A DNA stretch of 64,000 bases from Virgibacillus halodenitrificans JCM 12304 (GCF_001310895.1 NZ_BAZS01000012.1:22208-86207), one strand, 5' to 3'. Numbered from the stretch's first letter, positions 1 through 9,925 are shown. Translations and numbers: made by a program. The notes: a model not told the origin generated them from the sequence alone.

Positions 1-645
1 GCTCCAGCAGCAACAATTATTGGTTCAAGTACTTCAGGGATTTTGCCAAGTACTTTACAGGCGGATTGCACAAATCATCCGGAACGTGTTATTGTAGCAC
101 ACCCTTTTAACCCAGTATATTTGATGCCTTTGGTTGAATTGGTAGGTGGGAAAAAGACATCTGATAGTAACCTTGAAAAGGCAAGAGAATTTTATGCGAT
201 TATGAAAATGAAGCCACTTATTGTTCAACAAGAAATTGAAGGACATATTGCAGACCGTCTGATGGAAGCAATATGGAGAGAAGCGTTACACATTGTAAAT
301 GATGGTGTAGCTACTACAGAAGAAGTGGATGCATCTATCGTGTACGGACCTGGCTTGAGATGGGCATTAATGGGGCCATTTCTAACCCTGCATATGGGTG
401 GCGGCAAGCAAGGAATGCGCCATCTATTGGAACAATTCGGCCCTGCACTCAAGCTTCCATGGACGAAACTAGAGGCTCCTGAACTAACAGATGAGCTTGC
501 TGAAAAGGTTATTACAGGCTGTGAAACCCAAACAGAAGGTATTTCTATGGAAAAACTGGAAGAGCGTAGAGACGAATTCTTGGTCGAATTACAAGAACTA
601 TTGGAAAAGTATTGGCCTGCAGCTACAATGAATGGAAAGCTATAG
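1..645 (+). CDS. L-carnitine 3-dehydrogenase, C-terminal part (cut by window edge)
   Basis: The reading frame is open from base 1, so the N-terminal NAD-binding Rossmann part lies outside the window; 214 codons plus stop are seen. The fragment has the HPFNP motif of the 3-hydroxyacyl-CoA dehydrogenase superfamily near fragment residue 34, followed by the helical C-terminal domain with a YGPGLRWALMGPF stretch that I associate with L-carnitine dehydrogenases. The enzyme oxidises L-carnitine to 3-dehydrocarnitine with NAD+ in the cytoplasm. A hot-dog thioesterase follows within about 15 bases, as in known carnitine clusters, where the two can even be fused; this supports carnitine over a beta-oxidation dehydrogenase. 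The substrate is inferred from family resemblance and context. Confidence 0.82.
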   Translation, partial: APAATIIGSSTSGILPSTLQADCTNHPERVIVAHPFNPVYLMPLVELVGGKKTSDSNLEKAREFYAIMKMKPLIVQQEIEGHIADRLMEAIWREALHIVNDGVATTEEVDASIVYGPGLRWALMGPFLTLHMGGGKQGMRHLLEQFGPALKLPWTKLEAPELTDELAEKVITGCETQTEGISMEKLEERRDEFLVELQELLEKYWPAATMNGKL

Positions 646-660
646 ATGGGGGACGATCAA

Positions 661-1143
661 ATGACAAAGTCTAAAGTAATCCTTGAAGATAAGGTTCGTG
701 AAGAATGGATTGATTACAATGGGCATATGAACGATGCAGAGTATGTACGTGTGTTCAGTTGGGGCGTAGACCGGTTCATGAAATTAGTTGGAATTGATGA
801 TACGTTTCGCGAAGAGAAGAATTATACGATCTTTACCATGGAAACACATGTATGTTATTTAGCGGAAATGAGCTTAAATGAACAGCTAGAGGTACATCTG
901 AAAATGATTGACTATGATGCAAAGCGTGTCCATGTGTTTTTTGAATTATACGGAGCTGACGGTAAACGTGCTGCTACTTCAGAACAAATGTTGATGGGCA
1001 TTGACCAGTCAACAGGAAAGGCTTCTCCATTCCCTGAAGATGTGTTTAAGCAGGTGGAAGAACTTGCGAAAAATCATACACCTGACGAAAATCCGAAAGA
1101 AGTAGGAAGAGTTATTGGTATTAAACGAAAAAATAAGCACTAG
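661..1143 (+). CDS. Hot-dog-fold thioesterase, probable betainyl-CoA thioesterase
   Basis: A 160-aa protein of the 4HBT/acyl-CoA thioesterase type. The DYNGHMNDAEY segment near the N-terminus is the typical hot-dog motif at the start of the long central helix. I chose ATG 661 because GGGGGAC lies 5-6 bases upstream; an in-frame ATG at 646, directly after the dehydrogenase stop, has no good ribosome binding site. Position directly behind carnitine dehydrogenase suggests it hydrolyses betainyl-CoA, releasing glycine betaine in carnitine breakdown. A clear terminator follows, so this is the last gene of its operon. The exact thioester substrate is inference. Confidence 0.8.
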   Translation: MTKSKVILEDKVREEWIDYNGHMNDAEYVRVFSWGVDRFMKLVGIDDTFREEKNYTIFTMETHVCYLAEMSLNEQLEVHLKMIDYDAKRVHVFFELYGADGKRAATSEQMLMGIDQSTGKASPFPEDVFKQVEELAKNHTPDENPKEVGRVIGIKRKNKH

Positions 1144-1148
1144 CAAAA

Positions 1149-1177
1149 GAAGAGGCCGTTTTGTGGCCTCTTCTTTT
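1149..1177 (+). terminator. Rho-independent terminator after the carnitine operon
   Basis: GAAGAGGCC (1149-1157) pairs perfectly with GGCCTCTTC (1165-1173) over a 7-base loop, followed by a T run. It closes the dehydrogenase-thioesterase operon. Confidence 0.9.
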
Positions 1178-1291
1178 TATGATGCACTATAACTTCCTCA
1201 CTACTTATTTCTACTCACTTACCGCCATCTATTGCTTTTATTATTTTTCAAGATTTTTTAGAAAACTATATTAATTTTGATAAATATATGA

Positions 1292-1297
1292 TATAAT
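1292..1297 (+). promoter_or_regulatory. -10 box of ABC importer operon promoter
   Basis: TATGATATAAT gives a perfect TATAAT about 50 bases before the TTG start at 1346. No strong -35 box is seen at 17 bases (TATTAA), so the promoter may be activated or rely on the extended TATG context. I see no T-box or riboswitch in the 200-base leader. Confidence 0.45.
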
Positions 1298-1345
1298 CAC
1301 GCTTAACATTTTCAATACTTTAGCACATAACAGGGGGAAAGCAAA

Positions 1346-2356
1346 TTGAAGAAAGTAATTGGTTTAGCAATGTTAATTGCAATGGTACTATTATCAGCTT
1401 GTGGATCAAATAATGCTGCTGGCTCGGAAGGAGATAAAGAAAAAAGTGAAGATGCAGCAAAGAAAGAAACATACACAATAGGAGCCAGCCAAATCGTAGA
1501 GCATCCATCACTGGACGCAGCATACGAAGGGTTTCAGGCTGCTTTAAAGGAAGCTGGATTGGATGTTGAATATGATTTTCAAAGTGCGCAAGGTGACCAA
1601 AATAATGTGAAACCAATTTCAGATAATTTTGTTGCTGATCAGGTTGATCTTATCTTTGCAAATTCCACACCAAGTGCCTTAGGAGCATTGCAAGCAACGA
1701 AAGATATCCCAATTGTATTTACCTCGGTAACCGATGCAGTCGATGCAGGATTGGTTTCTTCCATGGATGAGCCTGGGGAGAATATTACGGGGGTTGTTGA
1801 TCTGCACCCAGAACAAATTGATCAAACAATCGAATTTTTAAATAAAAACTTCGCTGGTGCAACAATAGGAATGTTATATAATGCTGGAGAACAGAATTCT
1901 GTTACCCAAATCGAGGCTGTTCGTAAAGCAGCAGAGGGTACAGATCTTAAAATAGAAGAGCGCACTGTAGCAAATTCTGCTGAGGTTCAACAGGCCGCTA
2001 ATTCACTTGTTAGTGACATTGATGTATTTTATATCATTACTGATAATACAGTAGTATCTGCATTGGACAGTGTGGTAGGAGTTGCAAATGAACAGGATAT
2101 CCCACTTATTGTTGGTGAACCGGATTCCTTAGCAAAAGGTGGCTTTGTCACTTTTGGTATTGACTATCATACAATAGGTTACCGGACAGGTGAAATGGCG
2201 GCACAAATTTTGCAGGGTGAAAAGAAACCAAGCGATTTCCCTGTTGAATATCCGCCTGAAATACAACTGTTTATTAATAAACAAGCAGCAGAAGAACAAA
2301 ACGTAGAATGGAATGACGAATGGGATAACACAGCCCAATTTGTTGAAAATGAGTAG
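1346..2356 (+). CDS. ABC importer substrate-binding lipoprotein (PF04392 type)
   Basis: A 336-aa protein with a lipoprotein signal peptide: Lys-Lys, a hydrophobic core, then LLSAC with the lipidated Cys at residue 19, followed by a Ser/Glu/Lys-rich linker. The mature part looks like the ABC_sub_bind family (two-lobed periplasmic-binding fold), as in TrpX-type tryptophan/tyrosine importers. The start is TTG at 1346, with AGGGGGA 7 bases upstream. It is the first gene of a three-gene operon with a BPD_transp_2 permease and an ATPase. The ligand cannot be read from sequence; aromatic amino acids are only a family-based possibility. Confidence 0.85.
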   Translation: MKKVIGLAMLIAMVLLSACGSNNAAGSEGDKEKSEDAAKKETYTIGASQIVEHPSLDAAYEGFQAALKEAGLDVEYDFQSAQGDQNNVKPISDNFVADQVDLIFANSTPSALGALQATKDIPIVFTSVTDAVDAGLVSSMDEPGENITGVVDLHPEQIDQTIEFLNKNFAGATIGMLYNAGEQNSVTQIEAVRKAAEGTDLKIEERTVANSAEVQQAANSLVSDIDVFYIITDNTVVSALDSVVGVANEQDIPLIVGEPDSLAKGGFVTFGIDYHTIGYRTGEMAAQILQGEKKPSDFPVEYPPEIQLFINKQAAEEQNVEWNDEWDNTAQFVENE

Positions 2357-2371
2357 GATAATAACTATAAC

Positions 2372-2398
2372 AGAGCCAGGAGACAACCTGGCTCTTCC
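2372..2398 (+). terminator. Stem-loop between binding protein and permease (attenuator or 3' stabiliser)
   Basis: AGAGCCAGG (2372-2380) pairs perfectly with CCTGGCTCT (2387-2395) over a 6-base loop; only a short T-containing tail follows. Such hairpins after the binding-protein gene are common in importer operons and reduce permease and ATPase expression relative to the binding protein. Confidence 0.6.
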
Positions 2399-2443
2399 TT
2401 GCACCAAATACACATATCAAATACGGAAGGAAGGGGATATACG

Positions 2444-3427
2444 ATGCTAATAGCTATGTTTGGTGCAGTAGAATCAGGAATCATTTATGCAATAATGGCA
2501 TTGGGAGTTTATTTAACCTTTCGTATTTTAGATTTCCCGGATTTAACTGTAGATGGCAGTTTCGTTACCGGAGGTGCCGTCGCAGCAATCTCAATTATTA
2601 ACGGAGTCCCACCGGTTATAGCTACTATATTTGCAATTGGAGCAGGTTTTCTTGCAGGATGTATTACCGGTTTATTGCATACAAAGGGTAAAATTAACGC
2701 CCTGCTTGCAGGGATTCTGATGATGACTGCACTCTATTCCATTAATTTAAGGATCATGGATACGCCTACTCTATCGCTATTAAATGAAACAACCATTTTC
2801 ACCCAACTGCAAACGATTTGGGGTAATACCGGTGTTGACCAGGCCTTAAATGGTTTATTAACTGCGATGGGTGCGGATCGATTGCCAAGCACGTGGGCCT
2901 TTTTAATCGTTATGCTAGTAATTACAATCACTATAAAATTAGTAACTGATTTTTACCTTAAGACAGAAATTGGTTTAGCACTAAGAGCGATTGGTGACAA
3001 CAAACGTATGATTCGCAGCTTATCAGCAAATACAGATAATCTGACAATCATTGGTGTAGGAATTTCCAATGGATTGGTAGCTCTTGCTGGTGCTTTAATT
3101 GCTCAACTTGGAGGCTTTGCAGATGTTGGAATGGGGATAGGTATGATTGTAATAGGGCTCGCCTCCGTAATTATTGGTGAGGCATTATTTGGTACCAAAA
3201 CCGTTGCCAGGGCGACTATTGCGGTAATCGGGGGAGCTATTATATATCGTATGATCGTAACAGTTGCTCTGCGTTTTGACTTTGTAGAAACAGGAGATAT
3301 GAAGCTAATGACTGCTCTTATAGTAATAGCAGCATTAATTACACCTAAAATAGTACACGCGCGAAAAGAAAAGCAGCGTCGTTTACAGAAACGAGCACAA
3401 CTTCATCAACATGCAAAGGGGGCGTAA
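2444..3427 (+). CDS. ABC importer membrane permease (BPD_transp_2 family)
   Basis: A 327-aa, very hydrophobic protein with about eight or nine predicted membrane segments. It belongs to the branched-chain amino acid/ribose-type permease family found next to PF04392 binding proteins. The FYLKTEIGLALRAIGDN stretch around residue 180 is the cytoplasmic coupling loop that contacts the ATPase. I chose ATG 2444 because GGAAGGAAGGGG lies just upstream; an in-frame start at 2399 would place extra hydrophilic residues before the first membrane helix. The gene ends in a Lys/Arg/Gln-rich tail, and its last codons hold the ribosome binding site of the ATPase. Confidence 0.85.
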   Translation: MLIAMFGAVESGIIYAIMALGVYLTFRILDFPDLTVDGSFVTGGAVAAISIINGVPPVIATIFAIGAGFLAGCITGLLHTKGKINALLAGILMMTALYSINLRIMDTPTLSLLNETTIFTQLQTIWGNTGVDQALNGLLTAMGADRLPSTWAFLIVMLVITITIKLVTDFYLKTEIGLALRAIGDNKRMIRSLSANTDNLTIIGVGISNGLVALAGALIAQLGGFADVGMGIGMIVIGLASVIIGEALFGTKTVARATIAVIGGAIIYRMIVTVALRFDFVETGDMKLMTALIVIAALITPKIVHARKEKQRRLQKRAQLHQHAKGA

Positions 3428-3429
3428 CT

Positions 3430-4224
3430 ATGTTGGATTTAAAAGATATTTCCATTACCTTCAATGAAGGGACTCCAGACGAGAAGAAGGCATTGACAGA
3501 TATAAATCTCAATCTTAAAAAGGGAGATTTTGTTACTATAATTGGAAGCAATGGGGCAGGAAAATCAACCTTGATGAATACTATCTCCGGTAATCTATAC
3601 CCTGATGTTGGAGATGTGTTAATCAATGGACGACAGGTTGTCCATTTACCGGAATACAAACGTTCCGCCTTTATCGGACGTGTATTTCAAGATCCAATGG
3701 CAGGTACAGCCCCCTCGATGACAATTGAAGAAAATTTGGCAATGGCCTATGCGCGTAATAAAAAAAGAAAGCTTGTATTTGGTGTAACTAAAAAAAGGAA
3801 AGAGATGTTCCGAGACCGATTAAAGACACTGAACCTTGGTCTGGAAAACAGATTGAATGCGAAAGTAGGTTTTTTATCAGGTGGAGAAAGGCAGGCATTA
3901 TCTCTTTTAATGACCACTTTTACTGACCCGGATATTTTGTTGTTAGATGAACATACAGCTGCTTTAGATCCCTCACGTGCAGCGTTAATAACAGAGCTTA
4001 CAAAAGAGGTTGTCGCCAATTCAGGCCTTACTACGCTGATGGTTACACATAATATGCAGCAAGCCTTGGATTTAGGTAATCGTTTGGTAATGATGGATAA
4101 AGGTCAAATTATTTTTGAAGTAAGCGGAAAGGCGAAGCGTGGTTTAAGGGTGGAAGATTTATTACGCGAGTTCCAGCGTATAAGAGGTGAGCAATTCGAA
4201 AGTGATCGAGCGGTTCTGGGTTAA
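3430..4224 (+). CDS. ABC importer ATP-binding protein
   Basis: A 264-aa ATPase with all hallmark motifs: Walker A GSNGAGKST (residues 39-47), Q-loop in RVFQDP, signature LSGGERQ, Walker B ILLLDEH, and the switch His in VTHNM. The catalytic Glu is present. The start ATG follows the permease stop by two bases, with AGGGGG overlapping the permease end, so the two are translationally coupled. It energises uptake by the preceding permease and binding protein. A bidirectional terminator after the gene separates it from convergent gdhA. Confidence 0.88.
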   Translation: MLDLKDISITFNEGTPDEKKALTDINLNLKKGDFVTIIGSNGAGKSTLMNTISGNLYPDVGDVLINGRQVVHLPEYKRSAFIGRVFQDPMAGTAPSMTIEENLAMAYARNKKRKLVFGVTKKRKEMFRDRLKTLNLGLENRLNAKVGFLSGGERQALSLLMTTFTDPDILLLDEHTAALDPSRAALITELTKEVVANSGLTTLMVTHNMQQALDLGNRLVMMDKGQIIFEVSGKAKRGLRVEDLLREFQRIRGEQFESDRAVLG

Positions 4225-4300
4225 TGGCTATTATAAGTCGTGGAAAAATATTAACATATATTTTAAAGCAGATTTATCGGACTTAGTTATATTCCATAAT

Positions 4301-4332
4301 AAAAGTGCTTACCACTCGGGTAAGCACTTTTT
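4301..4332. terminator. Bidirectional terminator between the ABC operon and gdhA
   Basis: AAAAGTGCTTA (4301-4311) pairs with TAAGCACTTTT (4321-4331) over a 9-base loop, flanked by A and T runs, so it can serve both convergent transcripts. Confidence 0.9.
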
Positions 4333-4341
4333 TAAACTAAT

Positions 4342-5802
<1,461 letters not shown>

Positions 5803-5807
5803 TTATT

Positions 5808-5836
5808 ATTTTACCTGAATTAATTCATCTTAACAA
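5808..5836 (-). promoter_or_regulatory. gdhA promoter with palindromic operator
   Basis: On the minus strand, TTGTTA (5836-5831) and TAAAAT (5813-5808) are 17 bases apart. The perfect 12-base palindrome TGAATTAATTCA (5816-5827) lies in the spacer, and related GAATATT half-sites flank it (about 5791 and 5840). This fits binding by the adjacent LysR-type regulator; the regulator assignment is inference. Confidence 0.5.
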
Positions 5837-5861
5837 TATGAATATTAGATATAATTAATGC

Positions 5862-5867
5862 TATAAT
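5862..5867 (+). promoter_or_regulatory. -10 box of the gltC-like gene
   Basis: TATAAT is preceded at 17 bases by TGAATA (5839-5844), a weak -35 overlapping the operator half-sites. This is as expected for an autoregulated LysR gene divergent from its target. Confidence 0.5.
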
Positions 5868-5894
5868 GAGATTAATAAAAGGTGGCGGTTAAAT

Positions 5895-6800
5895 TTGGAA
5901 CTACGACAATTAAAATATTTCATTGAAGTTGCCAAACGTGAGCATGTTACAGAGGCTGCTGATGCGCTTCATGTTGCACAGTCTGCAGTAAGTAGACAAA
6001 TATTTAATCTTGAAGAAGAACTTGGTGTTAATCTTTTTATCAGGGAAGGCAGGAATGTAAGATTGACCCCTATTGGCAGGGTTTTTCTTGATCATATGGA
6101 GCAAGCATTGAACGTAATAGATGATGGGGTACAAGTAGTAGAAGAATATACAGATCCTCAAAGGGGTACCATTCATATCGGTTTTCCGAGCAGCTTGGCG
6201 GCTTATATTCTACCTACTGCTATTTCTGCTTTTCGAAATCAATATCCAAATGTAAAATTTGAATTGAATCAAGGTTCATATTATGATTTAAAGAATGCTG
6301 TAATTAGAGGTGAAAGTAATATAGCGTTGCTTGGACCTGTTCCACTTAATGAAAAAAGATTAAAGCACTCTATTCTATTTACAGAGAAAATTGTTGCATT
6401 ATTACCAGAACAACATAGACTTGCCCAGGAAAAGGCATTACATCTTAATCAATTAAGGGACGATTCCTTTGTTCTTTTTCCAGAAGGCTTTGTATTACAC
6501 GATATTATCATAAAGGCTTGCAGACAGCTTGGATTTTCCCCTAAAGTTTCTTTTGAGGGGAAGGATATTGATGCCATTAAGGGACTGGTTTCTGCTGGAC
6601 TTGGTGTATCGTTGGTTCCTGAAATTACGCTTGTTGATCATTTACCACGTTCTACAGTGAAAATTCCCATTAAGGAACCAGATGTAACTCGTACAGTGGG
6701 TGTAGTTATCCCCGCAGAACGACAACTGCTGCCAACGGAAAAATTATTCTATGAATTTATAAAACAATTCTTTAGCAGACTAGAAAGCTTTCAATATTAA
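5895..6800 (+). CDS. gltC: LysR-type regulator of glutamate metabolism, GltC-like
   Basis: A 301-aa LysR-family protein. Residues 1-60 form the winged helix-turn-helix (ELRQLKYF, then AAxxLHVAQSAVSRQI); residues 90-300 form the effector-binding domain. Strings such as VAQSAVSRQI, LFPEGFVL, DAIKGLVSAG and RTVGV match what I recall of B. subtilis GltC. The start is TTG 5895 behind GGTGG. In B. subtilis GltC is divergent from gltAB (glutamate synthase); here it is divergent from gdhA, so its target appears to be glutamate dehydrogenase. Direct control of gdhA is inferred from gene arrangement. Confidence 0.85.
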   Translation: MELRQLKYFIEVAKREHVTEAADALHVAQSAVSRQIFNLEEELGVNLFIREGRNVRLTPIGRVFLDHMEQALNVIDDGVQVVEEYTDPQRGTIHIGFPSSLAAYILPTAISAFRNQYPNVKFELNQGSYYDLKNAVIRGESNIALLGPVPLNEKRLKHSILFTEKIVALLPEQHRLAQEKALHLNQLRDDSFVLFPEGFVLHDIIIKACRQLGFSPKVSFEGKDIDAIKGLVSAGLGVSLVPEITLVDHLPRSTVKIPIKEPDVTRTVGVVIPAERQLLPTEKLFYEFIKQFFSRLESFQY

Positions 6801-6871
6801 ATTCTTTATTTTTGAGTATATATTTATCTACATTTTTCTTGATAAACTTCATTACCTATGATAGTCTATAG

Positions 6872-6920
6872 ATACAATATATCGATAACTAAATATAATA
6901 TTAACACTATATATAGTGTT
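6872..6920 (+). promoter_or_regulatory. Tandem NrdR-box-like palindromes
   Basis: AACACTATATATAGTGTT (6903-6920) is a perfect 18-base palindrome and contains the published NrdR-box consensus ACACWATATATWGTGT exactly. A weaker copy, ATACAATATATCGATA (6872-6887, 11 of 16 matches), lies 32 bases upstream, the three-turn spacing described for paired NrdR boxes. Together they overlap the likely promoter region of nrdE (TATAAT at 6894-6899). Confidence 0.75.
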
Positions 6921-7092
6921 TTGGTTATGGTTACACCATTCGTGTTTAAAAGGGAATCCAGTGAAATTCTGGAACTGTACCCGCAACTGTAATTGTGACG
7001 AACGAGATGATTCCACTGTTTGAGATGTCTATTGAGCAAATGGGAAGGACTCTAGTAGAAAGACCAAAAGTCAGGATACCTGCCATAACTTG
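6921..7092 (+). ncRNA. Cobalamin riboswitch upstream of nrdE
   Basis: The leader has the conserved blocks of the cobalamin aptamer: GGGAATCCAGTGAAATTCTGG, ACTGTACCCGCAACTGTAA (6977-6995), GGAAGGAC, and the B12 box AGTCAGGATACCTGCC at 7069-7084. A terminator lies between aptamer and gene, so the expected mechanism is premature termination when coenzyme B12 is bound. It controls a B12-independent ribonucleotide reductase, the same logic as reported for Streptomyces nrdAB. Confidence 0.93.
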
Positions 7093-7166
7093 TAGTTTCC
7101 ATTCTCCGGGATTAGAGAAGGTGAAACGATGGATGCTAGTTTAAGTAGCACTGTTCTGTCGTTTTG

Positions 7167-7198
7167 ACCGTTCCTAATATGAGGAGAACGGTTTTTTT
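7167..7198 (+). terminator. Expression-platform terminator of the cobalamin riboswitch
   Basis: ACCGTTC (7167-7173) pairs with GAACGGT (7186-7192), followed by seven or more Ts. An upstream hairpin (AAACGA/TCGTTT plus TGCTA/TAGCA, about 7125-7165) could take part in the alternative fold, but I could not derive a full antiterminator by eye. Confidence 0.75.
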
Positions 7199-7256
7199 AT
7201 TGCACTAAAGGTTAAGGTGACAGTATATCGGTATTATTTTTTTGAGGAGGTTTCAC

Positions 7257-9491
7257 ATGATAACAAAGAATTTGGATTACGAAGAAAAGGTAATGGAATG
7301 GATTAACCGGGCAGCAAAAGAATTACCCATAAATACGGAAAAGTATATTGAAAAATCATTGAGAGCAATTCAAGAAGATACTTCTTTGGAAAAAATAACC
7401 GATATTTTAGTTAAGAATGCTTTAGAAAATATTGACGAATCTGCACCTGAATGGGCGTTTCTTGCCAGCAGAATTTTTCTTGAGGAGCTATATCGTCAAG
7501 CTGCCAAAAACCGGGACTTTGATGTGAATCTACGTTATGGCAATTTTTATAAATTAATTAGTACGCTAACGGAGCAAGGAATTTATGCTACTAACCTATT
7601 AAATAAATATAATAAAGAAGAGATTGAAGCTTTTGAAAAGCAGCTTGATCCACAAAGAGATTTGCTGTTTAACTATCTAGGAATACATACCATAGCAAGT
7701 CGCTATCTTGCTACAGATCACAATAAGAATGTAATGGAGTTACCTCAGGAACGTTGGATGATAATTGCTATGTATTTAATGCAGGATGAGGATAAGGCGC
7801 AACGTGCACAACTTGTCCAGGAAGCATACTGGGCACTTAGCAACCTTTATATGACAGTGGCTACCCCAACGTTAACGAATGCCGGAAAAACGCATGGTCA
7901 GTTATCCAGTTGTTTTATTGATACAGTCGACGATAGTCTTCAATCTATTTATGACAGTAATACAGATATTGCCAAACTGTCGAAAAATGGTGGCGGAATT
8001 GGTGTATATATGGGTAAAATCCGCAGCCGCGGTAGTGCAATTAAAGGATTTAAAGGTATGTCCAGTGGGGTAGTACCTTGGATTAAGCAGCTGAATAATA
8101 CAGCTGTTAACGTGGATCAGTTGGGCACTCGTAAAGGGGCCATTGCCATTTATTTAGATGCATGGCATAAAGATATTGAAGCATTTCTTGATCTGAAGCT
8201 AAATAATGGAGATGACAGAATGCGCGCCCATGATATTTTTACAGGGGTTTGCTTGCCTGATTACTTTATGGAACAAGTGGACAAGCGGGGCGATTGGTAT
8301 CTGTTTGACCCACATGAAGTACGACAGGTTATGGGCTTCTCCTTGGAAGATTTCTATGATGAAGAAAAGGGCAGCGGAACATGGCGCGAAAAGTACGAAG
8401 CATGTATTCAAAACGAGAATCTTTCCAGAACACAGGTGCCAGCTATTTCTATTATGAAAAGGATAATGAAATCACAGCTTGAATCAGGCACGCCTTTCAT
8501 GTTTTATCGTGACGAAGTGAATCGTCAGAACAGTAATGAACACGAAGGAATTATTTATTGCTCGAATTTATGCACAGAAATTACGCAAAATCAATCTCCA
8601 ACGCAATTTATAGAAGAATTTGTAGAAAATGAAAACACGATTGTGCAAAAATATAAATCTGGTGATTACGTTGTTTGTAACTTAAGCTCAATTAATCTGG
8701 GAAAAGCTGTTCCCGACGGTGTGCTTGATCGTTTGTTAAAAATCCAAGTACGTATGTTGGATAACGTAATAGATATAAATACATTGCCAATTAAGCAAAC
8801 ACAATTAACAAATCAAAAATACCGAGCTATCGGCTTGGGTACATTCGGGTGGCATCATTTACTTGCCAAGAAGAATATTAAATGGGAGACAGACGAAGCA
8901 GTGAATTTCGCTGACGAGTTATATGAGGAAATTGCTTATTTAACCATTAAAAACAGTATGGAATTAAGTAAAGAAAAGGGCTCCTATCCTGTATATGAAG
9001 GCAGTAAGTGGCAAACGGGTGAATACTTCACCAATAAAGGGTATACGAGTGACAAATGGACAGGTCTTAAAGAACAAGTAAAGCAGAACGGAATGCGTAA
9101 TGGCTATTTAATGGCTGTTGCACCAAACTCTACAACAGCGATGATTGCCGGTTCTACAGCTAGTATTGATCCTGTATTTAAAGCTTTTTACAACGAAGAA
9201 AAGAAGGATTTTAAGATTCCTGTTACGGCACCAGAATTAGATCATCATACGTACGATATTTATCGCCGTTCTGCATATATTGTCGATCAACGTTGGTCTG
9301 TGAAACAAAATGCGGCTAGACAAAAGCACGTAGATCAAAGTATTTCATTCAACTTTTATGTGCCAAATACGATTAAAGCCTCTGTTTTGCTAAATCTTCA
9401 CTTGCAGGCATGGCAGGAAGGATTAAAAACAACTTATTACGTACGTTCAACATCAAATGATGTCGAAGAATGTGAGTGGTGTCAAAGTTGA
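7257..9491 (+). CDS. nrdE: Class I ribonucleoside-diphosphate reductase, large (alpha) subunit
   Basis: A 744-aa catalytic subunit that reduces NDPs to dNDPs. Visible: LSSCF near residue 215 (first redox Cys), SNLCTE near 435 (Asn, thiyl-radical Cys and Glu), VVCNLSS (partner Cys), TTYYV near 725 (radical-transfer tyrosines) and a C-terminal CEWC pair for thioredoxin or NrdH. No N-terminal ATP-cone is recognisable, so dATP inhibition through a cone is not expected. It is only distantly like B. subtilis NrdE. Start ATG 7257 follows GAGGAGG; a TTG at 7242 is inside the ribosome binding site. It leads nrdE-nrdI-nrdF and is controlled by a cobalamin riboswitch and NrdR-like boxes. Confidence 0.9.
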   Translation: MITKNLDYEEKVMEWINRAAKELPINTEKYIEKSLRAIQEDTSLEKITDILVKNALENIDESAPEWAFLASRIFLEELYRQAAKNRDFDVNLRYGNFYKLISTLTEQGIYATNLLNKYNKEEIEAFEKQLDPQRDLLFNYLGIHTIASRYLATDHNKNVMELPQERWMIIAMYLMQDEDKAQRAQLVQEAYWALSNLYMTVATPTLTNAGKTHGQLSSCFIDTVDDSLQSIYDSNTDIAKLSKNGGGIGVYMGKIRSRGSAIKGFKGMSSGVVPWIKQLNNTAVNVDQLGTRKGAIAIYLDAWHKDIEAFLDLKLNNGDDRMRAHDIFTGVCLPDYFMEQVDKRGDWYLFDPHEVRQVMGFSLEDFYDEEKGSGTWREKYEACIQNENLSRTQVPAISIMKRIMKSQLESGTPFMFYRDEVNRQNSNEHEGIIYCSNLCTEITQNQSPTQFIEEFVENENTIVQKYKSGDYVVCNLSSINLGKAVPDGVLDRLLKIQVRMLDNVIDINTLPIKQTQLTNQKYRAIGLGTFGWHHLLAKKNIKWETDEAVNFADELYEEIAYLTIKNSMELSKEKGSYPVYEGSKWQTGEYFTNKGYTSDKWTGLKEQVKQNGMRNGYLMAVAPNSTTAMIAGSTASIDPVFKAFYNEEKKDFKIPVTAPELDHHTYDIYRRSAYIVDQRWSVKQNAARQKHVDQSISFNFYVPNTIKASVLLNLHLQAWQEGLKTTYYVRSTSNDVEECEWCQS

Positions 9492-9925
9492 GGATGCTAA
9501 TTGCGTATCATACCTATAGTGGCAATACGGAAGAAGTTGCTGATCATATTGCAAAAAAACTTTATGATAAAGGGTTTAATGTAGATACACATCTTATGGG
9601 TATAGATCCCCCCGTAGATGTCTCCCATTATGATTTTATCTTTATTGGAACATTTACATGGGATAGGGGCAGTACGCCTGAAGAAGTGAAAGACTTTATA
9701 TGGGAAATTGGCTACAAGCCTGAGAATGTTGCAGTTTTTGGTACGGGTGATACACAATTTGGCGGGGATGAATTGTTTTGTAAAGCAGTAGATAAACTGG
9801 TTCAATTTTATAATAGTAAATGGCCAGGGCTTAAAATTGAACAGTCCCCCCGGGGATATCAGGAAAAAATGGTTTATGATTGGGTGGAAGGAGTTTTAGA
9901 ACATGTCAGAAGTTATGCTTTCTAA
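9488..9925 (+). CDS. nrdI: NrdI-like flavodoxin of the ribonucleotide reductase operon
   Basis: A roughly 145-aa flavodoxin-fold protein. The FMN phosphate loop is TYSGNTEEV near the N-terminus; later loops GTFTWDRGSTPEE and GTGDTQFGG resemble flavodoxin isoalloxazine-binding loops. NrdI supplies oxidant to assemble the dimanganese-tyrosyl cofactor of class Ib NrdF. This protein is longer and more flavodoxin-like than B. subtilis NrdI, so the role rests mainly on its place between the alpha and beta genes. The start is uncertain: TTG 9488 (overlapping the nrdE TGA), ATG 9494, or GTG 9476/9479; all imply coupled translation. It overlaps nrdF by 23 bases. Confidence 0.75.
   Translation: MRMLIAYHTYSGNTEEVADHIAKKLYDKGFNVDTHLMGIDPPVDVSHYDFIFIGTFTWDRGSTPEEVKDFIWEIGYKPENVAVFGTGDTQFGGDELFCKAVDKLVQFYNSKWPGLKIEQSPRGYQEKMVYDWVEGVLEHVRSYAF

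Noticed and set aside
1181..1345. T-box leader before the possible aromatic amino acid ABC importer
   Set aside because: No T-box core (TGGNACCGCG-like) sequence and no terminator/antiterminator pair in the short leader.
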